Source: Caldilineales bacterium
GTDB lineage: Bacteria > Chloroflexota > Anaerolineae > Caldilineales > Caldilineaceae
DNA: 64,000 nucleotides
Reading direction: 5' to 3'
Assembly (NCBI GenBank): GCA_012271135.1
Contig: JAAXGZ010000142.1
Span: 1 to 64,000, forward strand
In this document: positions 54,962 through 62,830 of the stretch, one piece after another
Position numbering within the stretch: position 1 is the stretch's first letter
Layout of the letters: each line of letters starts with the position of its first letter
The notes under the pieces: model-generated
Seen by the model: the letters and a program-made list of their open reading frames with translations, nothing else
Databases searched by the model: none
What the model was told of the DNA's origin: nothing
Translations under genes and position numbers: made by a program

Positions 54962-56692
54962 ATGAAATCCCACGCCTCGATGCCTGCCGCCTCCGATTTC
55001 AGGTTGCCCTCGCGATCCCGATTCTCGGCCTTGCTGTGCACGATCTGTGTCCTGTTCTCCCTCGCGTCCTGTGCCGCGCCCGGGATTGCCCCCATGCACG
55101 GTGGAGAGGCGGTGCATGGCGTGCAGCCCGCGACGGTCGTGACCCGAATTCCGTTTGTGGACCGTTCCGGTTGTGCCGGCACCTTTGTACGCCATGCCCT
55201 GGACAGCGTGAGCCTGATCCCCGGGGAGAAGGGCGTGTACATGTTCGACAGCAACGGTTCGGGAGTGGCCCTGGGTGATCTGGACCGAGACCTCCTGCCG
55301 GAAATCATCTTGGCGAACCTCTCGGAACCCAATGTGGTCCTGTGGAATCAAGGCGGTTTGCAGTTCCGGCGCACGGAACTGGCCGACATGGACTCCCGGG
55401 GCGCGGCCACGGTGGACGTCGACGGCGACGGGTTGCTGGACATTGTCTTCACCCGCCGTCTGGAGCCGCCGATCGCGTATCTGAGTCAGGCCAACGCGCT
55501 TGCGACACAGACCTCGGCGTTTTCAAGGACGGTTCTGCCGGGCATCGCAAAGATCGCCTACAGCATGGCATGGACCGATACGGATGCGGACGGTGATCTG
55601 GACCTGCTGACCGGTTCCTACGATCTGGAGCTCCAGGCGTTGCTGGGGGAAGGTTTTGAGGGTCAGACAGACTCGGGGGTCTATTGGCACGAATATCGCG
55701 ACGGCCGATTCCACAGCCGAATGTTGGCGCGTCGTTCCCAGGCCCTGGCCCTCGCCGCCCTGCCCGCGCGGGAGGGCGCGGTGGTCGTGGCGGGCAACGA
55801 CTTCCTGCTGGAAGATGGAGCCTGGAAGTGGCGCAGCGAAGGCTGGCACGACAGTGTGCCCTTCGAACACACGACTCAGAACACCATGAGCTACAGCGTG
55901 GGCGACGTCAACAACGACGGGCACCTGGATTTGTTCGCGGCCGACATGAAGCCGCGGACCGATGATCCGGCGGTCCAGGCGGCCTGGGCTCCGGTGATGG
56001 CCAAAGTGCTGGAGGATCCGGCCGACCGGCAAATCACGGAAAACGTCCTGCAGGTACAGGACCAAGAAGGAGGGTTCGCGAATGCGGCACCGGTTGCGGG
56101 CATCGCGGCGACCGGCTGGACCTGGTCCTCGCAACTGGCGGATTTCGATCAGGACGGCTTCCTGGACTTGTACGTGGTCAACGGCATGAATGCGGTCGAA
56201 CTGTTCAGCCACCTGCCGGACAACGAACTGGTGGAGACCAACTGGGCCTTCCGCAATGATCAGGGCCGGGGTTTCGTGCCCGCCCCGGAATGGAACATGG
56301 GGTTACGCGAGGGGGGCCGGGGCATGACCGTCGGGGATGTGGACTTCGACGGCGATCTGGATGTCGTGATCAGCAACCTGTTGTCTCCGGCCGTCCTGCT
56401 GGAGAACCAGTTGTGTCAGGGATCCTCAATCCAGATCCGGCTGCGGGATCGTTATGCCCACAATACGCATGGCGTTGGTGCCCAACTGGTGCTGCACACC
56501 GATCAGGGATCCCAATTGAGGCTGTTGGAAGTCACGGGTGGGTATCTGTCCGGTTTGCCTCCCGTAGTCCATTTTGGGTTCTCGGAGCAGGCGGAATTAC
56601 GACAGCTGGAGATCCTTTGGCCTGATGGGGAAAGCCAGACGATACAGGGATTGGATCCGAATTATCTATATACGATTGTGCGAACGGGCTAA
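54962..56692 (+). CDS. FG-GAP/ASPIC-UnbV (CRTAC1-like) lipoprotein, single unit
   Basis: This 576-residue secreted lipoprotein is read from ATG 54962 (MKSHASMPAA). The signal ends CVLFSLASC. FG-GAP-like repeats carry acidic loops: DLDRDLLPEIILANL, DVDGDGLLDIVFTRR, DTDADGDLDLLTGSY, DVNNDGHLDLFAADM, DFDQDGFLDLYVVNG and DVDFDGDLDVVISNL. A C-terminal UnbV-like part follows (HTHGVGAQLVLHTDQGS region, then FGFSEQAELRQLEILWPDG). It corresponds to one half of the 1077-residue protein at 24875 and, like it, closes a sugar ABC operon. It is probably a surface binding or scaffold protein, but function is not established. Confidence 0.88.
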   Translation: MKSHASMPAASDFRLPSRSRFSALLCTICVLFSLASCAAPGIAPMHGGEAVHGVQPATVVTRIPFVDRSGCAGTFVRHALDSVSLIPGEKGVYMFDSNGSGVALGDLDRDLLPEIILANLSEPNVVLWNQGGLQFRRTELADMDSRGAATVDVDGDGLLDIVFTRRLEPPIAYLSQANALATQTSAFSRTVLPGIAKIAYSMAWTDTDADGDLDLLTGSYDLELQALLGEGFEGQTDSGVYWHEYRDGRFHSRMLARRSQALALAALPAREGAVVVAGNDFLLEDGAWKWRSEGWHDSVPFEHTTQNTMSYSVGDVNNDGHLDLFAADMKPRTDDPAVQAAWAPVMAKVLEDPADRQITENVLQVQDQEGGFANAAPVAGIAATGWTWSSQLADFDQDGFLDLYVVNGMNAVELFSHLPDNELVETNWAFRNDQGRGFVPAPEWNMGLREGGRGMTVGDVDFDGDLDVVISNLLSPAVLLENQLCQGSSIQIRLRDRYAHNTHGVGAQLVLHTDQGSQLRLLEVTGGYLSGLPPVVHFGFSEQAELRQLEILWPDGESQTIQGLDPNYLYTIVRTG

Positions 56693-56756
56693 AGGTGAGT
56701 CTCCATGACCGGCTGAACAATGTTCGGTCCCGGGTTGCAAGCGACCAGTGTGCGTG

Positions 56757-57029
56757 CTACTCCTTGAATAGATCGGAGTGGGTTCCGGTGCGCACCAAGT
56801 GCAATTCGTCGTTGTGAATCCGATAGATAACGAGCCAATCGGCTTCGAGATGCACTTCGCGGCAACCTTTCCAGTCACCTCGCAGTGGATGGTCTCGATA
56901 GTGATCGGACAACGGTTCCTGTCTGATCAGGGACGATAGCAGCGACTTCAGCTTTGTAAGGTCCTTGCCTCGTGCCTTCGCGCGTCGCACATCGCGTTTG
57001 AACTGGGAGGTACGTACAGCAGCCAACAT
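56757..57029 (-). CDS. yafQ: YafQ-family type II toxin (mRNA interferase)
   Basis: The 90-residue RelE-superfamily toxin starts at ATG 57029, directly abutting the antitoxin stop. Family segments are FKRDVRRAKARGKDLTKL and DHPLRGDWKGCREVHLEADW, then RTGTHSDLF. The residues known to matter in E. coli YafQ are all present in matching context (His in DHPL, His in REVHLE, Asp in ADW, His in GTHSDLF), so it should be active. YafQ cleaves mRNA on the ribosome. The gene is second in the operon, as in dinJ-yafQ. Confidence 0.9.
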   Translation of the reverse strand: MLAAVRTSQFKRDVRRAKARGKDLTKLKSLLSSLIRQEPLSDHYRDHPLRGDWKGCREVHLEADWLVIYRIHNDELHLVRTGTHSDLFKE

Positions 57030-57287
57030 TCAAATGTCGAGGTCCTTGAACAGTTCCACGTCGCTGCCAAAACTCTGGCCTCGACCTTCGTCCAAGTCCC
57101 TCATGGCCTCGACTGTCTCCAAGTTGGGGACTTGGACAGTGAAGGGCAGTCGTTGTTCCTCCGCCACGCGCAACAGCAACAGACGGATTGCGTCAGACAT
57201 GGTCAAGCCCATGGCTTGCAGTGCCTTGGCTGCGCGGGCTTTGGTGTCGCTATCGATCCGGGCACGCACAACTGTGTCAATACTCAT
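57030..57287 (-). CDS. dinJ: DinJ/RelB-family antitoxin
   Basis: The 85-residue antitoxin starts at ATG 57287. An N-terminal ribbon-helix-helix (TVVRARIDSDTKARAAKALQ, then GLTMSDAIRLLLLRVAEEQ) is typical of DinJ/RelB, and the acidic C-terminus (EAMRDLDEGRGQSFGSDVEL) wraps the toxin. Its stop TGA is followed immediately by the toxin ATG. It should repress the operon together with YafQ; a 12-base palindrome upstream (57323-57334) is a candidate site. Confidence 0.9.
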   Translation of the reverse strand: MSIDTVVRARIDSDTKARAAKALQAMGLTMSDAIRLLLLRVAEEQRLPFTVQVPNLETVEAMRDLDEGRGQSFGSDVELFKDLDI

Positions 57288-57322
57288 CGTGAATAGCCTC
57301 CGTTGTGTAGGCCAATTGTAGC

Positions 57323-57334
57323 CACAGTTCTGTG
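57323..57334. promoter_or_regulatory. Palindrome upstream of dinJ, candidate operator
   Basis: CACAG-TT-CTGTG lies 36 bases upstream of the antitoxin start. It is short, so chance occurrence is possible, but position and symmetry fit RHH-antitoxin autoregulation. Confidence 0.35.
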
Positions 57335-57531
57335 TTTGGTCAAGGGTGCTGGTGGAGTGGCATCCTTTCAGTGTTTTGGTTCGGGTTCGGTCCCTCGAGA
57401 CGCGCCGGACCTCTACACGGGGTCTGACCAAGAACGGCCGGTGCCAACTGAGGCGGGTACAGGAACCTGTGACTGGTCGTGACAGGCATCCACCTACGCC
57501 AACGGAACGGTACCGAACCTCCATCTCCAGC

Positions 57532-59163
57532 CTACGGTTCCGATCCATCGGAACACCCCCGGGCCGTGATCAGCCTGTAGTTCCGATCGTAGAGGTAGGC
57601 GGTGTCCGCATCGTTGTTCCAGATCAGTTGGTCGGTCAGCTGGATGTCCGCCTCGGCGTCCCCCGAGCCCAGGGTCACCTTGGCGCCGGACACCAGCAGC
57701 CACTCCGGCAAGGTGAAGCGGTTCAGGTTTCCGTGGTCGTGCAAGTGCCAGCCGGCCAGGTTGTACACCTCCGTCGACGGGTTGGTTATGGTGATCAGCT
57801 CGGAACGGGCATCGCAGGCCACGCGCAAGCCGTCCGCGCTCCCGGCGAAGCCGGAGGCTTGAACCGATCCGGTGCCCAGTGAGGGGGAAGGCACCAGGGA
57901 CAGGTCGTCGCACAGTACCAGAATGTTCCGGAGCGCGGCGCGTTCCGCGTCGTCCACCGTCATGCTCCAACCGTGCTTGACCCGGATCCAATCGGCGGCG
58001 TAGCGGCATCGGCCCACGCGGGTTTCCGGCAGCCACAGCGCCGGATCGGCGGCGCCCCGCCGGCGTCGTTGCTCAATGCTCATGAGTACGTGGACCCGGC
58101 GGCTGTCGGCCGGGCCGGCATAGGTGCGCCGATCATAGGCCGACCAACGCCAGCCTTCGGACAGGTGGGCTTCGTAGAGCGGAACCACCGGTTCCGCTAC
58201 CAGCCGGGATGGGTCGGTCTCGGTTCGATCCTCCCAGGGCAGGTACCAGGACCCGTCCGGCAGGCGACCCGCCTCCAACAACCGGCAAGTGAGATCACAG
58301 GGTGGATCCTGCGTTGCAGGATTCGATGTGTCCCGGGGAATCCAAAGTTCTCGATCGTAAGTGCGGCCGCCATCCGAGGCGGGAAATCCGATCAGCTGGT
58401 CCAAGGCCAACCGCAAGGCGGCAATTTGCACCTGGCTGCCCAGTTCATAGGCGTTCGAACCATGGAATCCGGTTAGGTAACCGGGCCACACCCGGACCTC
58501 ATCCGCCCTGATCCAGGCTGGAAGCTCATCCGGCTGCCGGGCCTGCACCCGGGCCCAGAGAACTTCCTGGTCGTCCTCGACTACGGTTTCGATCACCAGG
58601 AGCTGTCCGGCATCAACCTGCCCCACCGCCGGTTCCTCGGCGGACGGCTGTGGATACAGGTTGACGGCCTGGTTGACGGTTCCAATTCCGTTGAAGATGG
58701 CACCGCTGCGCCAGAAAAGATCGAGACGGTCCGCAGCGACCGTCTGGCTGAGATCCACGATGCACTCGAGGCCGACCAAGTCTTCCCGGACCCACGCCTC
58801 CGCGCGGCCGTCCAACAGCTTGACACTAATCCAATTGCGCTCGTGCCCGGTGATGAGGAGTCGGGTGTTCCGGCTGGCCTTGTCGAGAATGGCGGATTCG
58901 GTGGTTCCCTGTTCCCGCAGGTTGACGACATTTCGCTGGATTACGGCAAACCTGTGTTCGCACCTGTCCTCGTCCGTGCTACCCGGCAGCAACTCCTCCA
59001 CCGGTACCGGTTCCGGAAGCGCGGCCATCACCACTGGATCCCTGGGAGGAATTTGGAAGGTGGGGGGTTGAAGCGTGTCCGGCAGCATCGTGCAGGCGGA
59101 CAATAGGCAGGCCAAGGCGGCTGCAACGGCAGCCCCCTTGAGGTTCAGGAGTTGATGTCCCAT
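57532..59163 (-). CDS. Lipoprotein with two SH3-like domains and a C-terminal lamin-tail domain
   Basis: The 543-residue protein is read from ATG 59163, giving a lipoprotein signal with ALACLLSAC. Two bacterial SH3-like domains follow: AVIQRNVVNLREQGTTESAI to AEAWVREDLVG (about residues 50-115), and AVNLYPQPSAEEPAVGQVDAG to LPAWIRADEVRVW (about 140-215). A middle region (about 225-440) ends with YAADWIRVKHGWSMTVDDAE, resembling the tail of secreted HNH/GmrSD-C-like nucleases, but the HNH catalytic His context was not found. The C-terminus (about 450-535) is a lamin-tail-like (LTD) domain: ELITITNPSTEVYNLAGWHL and NRFTLPEWLLVSGAKVTLGS. LTD and SH3 modules suggest surface attachment or DNA processing. 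Function is unknown. Confidence 0.75.
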   Translation of the reverse strand: MGHQLLNLKGAAVAAALACLLSACTMLPDTLQPPTFQIPPRDPVVMAALPEPVPVEELLPGSTDEDRCEHRFAVIQRNVVNLREQGTTESAILDKASRNTRLLITGHERNWISVKLLDGRAEAWVREDLVGLECIVDLSQTVAADRLDLFWRSGAIFNGIGTVNQAVNLYPQPSAEEPAVGQVDAGQLLVIETVVEDDQEVLWARVQARQPDELPAWIRADEVRVWPGYLTGFHGSNAYELGSQVQIAALRLALDQLIGFPASDGGRTYDRELWIPRDTSNPATQDPPCDLTCRLLEAGRLPDGSWYLPWEDRTETDPSRLVAEPVVPLYEAHLSEGWRWSAYDRRTYAGPADSRRVHVLMSIEQRRRRGAADPALWLPETRVGRCRYAADWIRVKHGWSMTVDDAERAALRNILVLCDDLSLVPSPSLGTGSVQASGFAGSADGLRVACDARSELITITNPSTEVYNLAGWHLHDHGNLNRFTLPEWLLVSGAKVTLGSGDAEADIQLTDQLIWNNDADTAYLYDRNYRLITARGCSDGSEP

Positions 59164-59351
59164 CGGGCAGGTGGTTCCAGCATTGAAGTGCGCACCGTGC
59201 CCGGTTCCGGGCACGGCGAATAATCCATTGTAGGGATAGTTATTGCAATCGCACGGAACCCGGATCGTGCAGGGATCGTTTCTGCTGTTGCCACGGGGCT
59301 TTGCGATAAGATTCGAAGACCGTCGAAACTTTCCGAATCCACAATCCCCCA

Positions 59352-60014
59352 ATGCCCGGCTCCGCCATCCGGATCGACTCCATTCATGTGGGACAGCCGC
59401 GGGTGGTCGACGGCCTGCAAGGAGAGATGACCACATCCATTTGCCGGACGCGGGTTTCGGGTCCCGTGCAGCTCAACCTGCGCGGCCTTGAGGGCGACGC
59501 GGTTGGCAACCGGGAGGCCCATGGGTGGCCCAACATGGCCGTCTGCTGCCATACGCTCGACGACTACCGGTATTGGAAACAGACGCTCCAGCTGGACTTG
59601 CCGCCTGGATGGGTCGGCGAGAACTGGACGCTGGAAAACGCGCGCGAAACCGAAATCTGCTTGATGGACATTTACGACGTGGGCGGCGCGCGCGTGCAGG
59701 TGTCCAAGCCCCGCGCGCCCTGCCAGAAGCAGAGTTGGCGAGTCGGGCGTCCGGATTGGATCGATCACGTCATCAAGGCATTGCGTACCGGTTTCTACCT
59801 TGAGGTGTTGTCGCCGGGTCAGGTCAGAGCCGGCGACGAGTGGCACCTCGTGGAACGGCCACTGCCCGATGCCACCGTCACCGCGGTGAATCGGTGCTGG
59901 TACCACGAATACGACGAGGGCTTGGCACGACAGCTCCGGAAGTTGGAGTCGCTTGACCCGAATGTGGCCAAGATGCTGGACAATGCAGAAAACCGTTTTA
60001 CCCGAATGGCCTGA
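59352..60014 (+). CDS. MOSC-domain protein
   Basis: This 220-residue cytoplasmic protein starts at ATG 59352. The YiiM-like MOSC layout is visible: RVSGPVQLNLRGLEGDAVGN (about residues 34-53), VGENWTLEN (about 88-96) and VSKPRAPCQKQS with the conserved Cys (about 118-129). A C-terminal 3-alpha-like segment follows. MOSC proteins bind molybdopterin-type cofactors and transfer sulfur or reduce N-hydroxylated substrates. The methyltransferase gene starts 12 bases later, suggesting an operon. The divergent LTD lipoprotein gene is 188 bases away. Confidence 0.87.
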   Translation: MPGSAIRIDSIHVGQPRVVDGLQGEMTTSICRTRVSGPVQLNLRGLEGDAVGNREAHGWPNMAVCCHTLDDYRYWKQTLQLDLPPGWVGENWTLENARETEICLMDIYDVGGARVQVSKPRAPCQKQSWRVGRPDWIDHVIKALRTGFYLEVLSPGQVRAGDEWHLVERPLPDATVTAVNRCWYHEYDEGLARQLRKLESLDPNVAKMLDNAENRFTRMA

Positions 60015-60025
60015 ACAGGAAGCTG

Positions 60026-60904
60026 ATGCCCGACAACAAAACTTCCAACAAACCGAGCACCACGGCCGACTTGGTCGCGGCTGTCCGCGCCCTGCACGTC
60101 CGCCAGTATTCGCCTCCGGTGTTCGACGATAGTCTGGCATTCACGTTGTGCTCGTCGTTCTGGAAGACCGTCATCCGCAACCGGCTGCTGACCCGCATCG
60201 TGGTGTACGGGATCTTGGGCAAGCTGAATCCGATCATGCCCGAGATCTATGTACGGGCCCGTTGGGCCGAGGACAATGTGGAATCGGCGGTGGAACAAGG
60301 CGTCGATCAGGTTGTGATTCTGGGTGCCGGCTATGACTCGTTCGCCTTGCGCCGTCACGATTTGATGGCGCGTATCCAGCTTTGGGAAATTGATCAGGCG
60401 GCCACCCAGCGCGAGAAGTTCCGCCGCATGGACAAGCACGGCCTGGAACGGCATGCCAACGCCCATTATGTGGAGGCCAATTTTGAAGTGGATCCCCTCG
60501 ACGAGGTGTTGAAGTCGGCCGGTGTGGACCTGGACCGGCCGGCCATTTTCGTCTGGCTCGGAGTGACCTATTACCTAACAGAAGAAGCAATCAAGACGAC
60601 GCTCGCCTCGATCTCAGGCCCCATGGCCGCGGGCACGGTCCTGTGTCTGGACTACATGGCGGGTGAGGAGCACACCCCGGAGAACTGGCGGGAGCTGCGG
60701 GCCGGTTGTGCCACCTTCGTGGCCAAGCGCGGCGAACCCTGGGTGACGGACTACGATCCCGCAGAGGTGCCGGCCTTCCTGCAAGGCTGTGGTTTTTCGT
60801 CGGTGGACAACATGCTGCCGAGCCAAATCGCTCCCCATTACATGCATCAACATCCATCCATTCCCTACCCGGAAATCATGGGGTTTGCCCGGGCCGTGGT
60901 TTGA
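60026..60904 (+). CDS. Class I SAM-dependent methyltransferase, leucine carboxyl methyltransferase family
   Basis: This 292-residue protein matches the LCM/TIGR00027-type family. SAM-binding motif QVVILGAGYDSFALR is at about residues 95-109, LWEIDQAATQREKFRR (acidic loop binding ribose) at about 118-134, and FVWLGVTYYLTEEAI at about 175-190. Bacterial members methylate unknown small molecules or polyketide-like acids, and the substrate here is unknown. It follows the MOSC gene by 12 bases. About 200 bases further on begins the IS630-type element. Confidence 0.87.
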   Translation: MPDNKTSNKPSTTADLVAAVRALHVRQYSPPVFDDSLAFTLCSSFWKTVIRNRLLTRIVVYGILGKLNPIMPEIYVRARWAEDNVESAVEQGVDQVVILGAGYDSFALRRHDLMARIQLWEIDQAATQREKFRRMDKHGLERHANAHYVEANFEVDPLDEVLKSAGVDLDRPAIFVWLGVTYYLTEEAIKTTLASISGPMAAGTVLCLDYMAGEEHTPENWRELRAGCATFVAKRGEPWVTDYDPAEVPAFLQGCGFSSVDNMLPSQIAPHYMHQHPSIPYPEIMGFARAVV

Positions 60905-61117
60905 TTTGGTTCCGGCTGCGGGTTGTTGTACCGGCTAGCCCGGCAGGAGTGCGTCGGGCCGCAGCCAAATTTCAGTAAACCAAACACAGGCTGGGGCCGC
61001 TGTAGCGGCCCTGAAATCGTGTAGTTTGCCTGTTGTATTGGATCATGCCGGCAGGTGGCGGGCCTGCCCGCGGCGTGGCTGTCGCAGCCGCATGCTCCCG
61101 CCGACTGAAGACGGCTA

Positions 61118-62241
61118 AACATTTCGCATGACCTACTTGTTAGGTTGGGTTATCATCCGGCATTCCTGTCCCTGCACCGGCCCCGGTCCTGCCATGTCCG
61201 CGCCCCTGCACGCTTCGCTCACCCCCGACCAGCGCCAAGCGCTGCGGACCCTGCGCCGCGACCCGGAGCTGCGGCCGCGCGCACGGTTGCGGGTGGAGTG
61301 TCTGCTGCTCTCGGCCGGGGGCATGAAAGTGCCGCAGCTGGCGGTCCACCTCGACTGCTGCGAGGCGACCGTGCGCACCCTGCTGCACCGCTTCGCGGAG
61401 GAGGGTCTGGAGGCCGTGCATCCGCAGCCGCCCGGCTTTCCTCCGGACTGGGCGCACCGGCAACGGATTGAGGAGGCCCTGGACCGCCTGCTGCGCCAAC
61501 CGCGGACTTGGACCGTGACGACCCTCTCGGAAGCCCTGGCCGCGGTGGAGGACATTCACCTCAAGCCACGCACCGTGCGCTTCTACCTGAAGCGGATGGG
61601 AGCCCAGTGGCGACGCACGCACGCCAGCGTGCGCCACCGTCAGGATCCGGAACTGGCCGCCGCGGCGGGGACGACGCTGGCGGGACTCAAAAAAAGTGCC
61701 AGGACGCGGAGCTGGACCTCTTCTTCCTCGATGAAACCGGCTTCAGCCCTTCCCTGCCGCCCACCTACACCTGGGCCCCGCCGGGCGTGCGACCGGTCGT
61801 CCCCTACGAGAACCCCCAGGGCCGACGCGTGAACGTCCTGGCCGCCCTCGCGGCCCCCGGCACCCACCCGCACGCGCCCCTGACCTGGCGGACGGCCTCC
61901 CGTCCCTGGAAGGGGGAGCAGGTCCTTGACTGCCTGCGCCATGACTTGCCCGCGCGCGCGGGCCGGCCGCGCATCGTGGTCCTGGACAACGCCGGCATCC
62001 ACCACGCCCGGACGGTCCGGCAGGCCCCTCGGGAGCTGGCCGCGCGCGGCCTCTGGCTCTGGTACCTGCCGGCCCCGGTCCCGAACGGAACGACATTGAG
62101 CGCACCTTCCGCACGCTCAAGCACGAGGCCATGCCCCGGCGTACCTTCACGACGACCCGGACCCTGACGGCGGCCGTGGAGACCGCCTTCCGGCAGGTCA
62201 ACGCCCAGCTGATGCCTTCAAAATAAGTCATGATAAATGTT
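61118..62241 (+). mobile_element. IS630-family insertion sequence, second type
   Basis: This 1124-bp element is flanked by TA (61116-61117, 62242-62243). Imperfect terminal inverted repeats are about 25 bp: AACATTTCGCATGACC at the left and, read inward, AACATTTATCATGACT at the right. It carries one transposase gene on the plus strand in three frames. The ends and sequence differ from the element at 890-2107, so it is a different IS. Confidence 0.85.
61194..62226 (+). pseudogene. IS630-family transposase with one programmed and one inactivating frameshift
   Basis: Frame A from ATG 61194 encodes helix-turn-helix parts (QLAVHLDCCEATVRTLLHRF). At 61686-61692 an A7 run lets a -1 shift lead into frame B, with LFFLDETGFSPSLPP (first Asp) and IVVLDNAGIHHARTVR (second Asp). 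Near 62078 the frame changes again: WYLPAPVP is followed in a third frame by ERNDIERTFRTLKHEAMPRR (catalytic Glu) to a TAA at 62226. The A7 shift is probably programmed, as in the other IS630 element. The second shift, explained by one lost G, removes the Glu and should inactivate the enzyme. Confidence 0.82.
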
Positions 62242-62243
62242 TA

Positions 62244-62582
62244 GTCCGGCCGGTTAGCGGACCGCCAGAGCGCGATGGCTTCGGCAACCAATATAGCGAC
62301 CACAATGGAATCGAGGTATGCCCACAATCTGTCAACCGGTTCCAGACTGGCTGCCATTTTGTCGACTTTGTCGACATATTGCAAAAGGTAGCGGAAATCG
62401 ACCAACTGGGGGTACCTGAATAGTTACATCAACCATTGCCTCCAACACGGTGATTATGTCCCGCGGCAGCTGGTTCAAATGAATTCCCGGATGGTTGCGA
62501 ACCTGCAGCGAATCCCTCACGTTTACCAAGACCGTCAATCCAAGCAGAATCAATACTGCTGGATCCGCGACATAGTCCCAGA
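62244..62582. other. Intergenic with an unassigned minus-strand frame
   Basis: A minus-strand frame open from 62910 to 62332 crosses the 138-bp inverted-repeat element. Its C-terminal part (YVADPAVLILLGLTVLVNVR) is hydrophobic and unrecognised. It has no convincing start, so it is not annotated as a gene. Confidence 0.4.
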
Positions 62583-62720
62583 GGCACTGTTTCACTTTCG
62601 TTGAAAGTGGCTTATACGGACATATACGGCTTCCTTTCCCTTGAAGCCGGCCACCAGGACCGTGCAAAAGGAGCCATTCAGGTCCACCTGAACGGTTTTC
62701 AACGAAAGTGAAACAGTGCC
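62583..62720. repeat. 138-bp element with perfect 24-bp terminal inverted repeats
   Basis: Positions 62583-62606 are the exact reverse complement of 62697-62720 (arm starts GGCACTGTTTCACTTTCG), separated by 90 bp. It encodes no protein. Size and structure fit a MITE or a folded non-coding element; no TA or other target duplication is obvious. The outer end resembles a sequence at 16864-16877 (GAAACAGTGCCC), which suggests a family of related ends in this genome. Confidence 0.65.
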
Positions 62721-62830
62721 CGCCGCTTGTATCCAATAGTTGACAGTCGAACTCTTGTGCTGCAATTCCTGTGCAAGAGAGGACCCGGCTGTGAACCGGG
62801 CCCTCAACCGGACACGGTGATCGGAGCACC

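Noticed and set aside
60993-61010. Small GC hairpin (GGGCCGC-TGTA-GCGGCCC-like) after the methyltransferase gene
   Set aside because: Only a 7-bp stem with no T-run; too weak to call a terminator with confidence.
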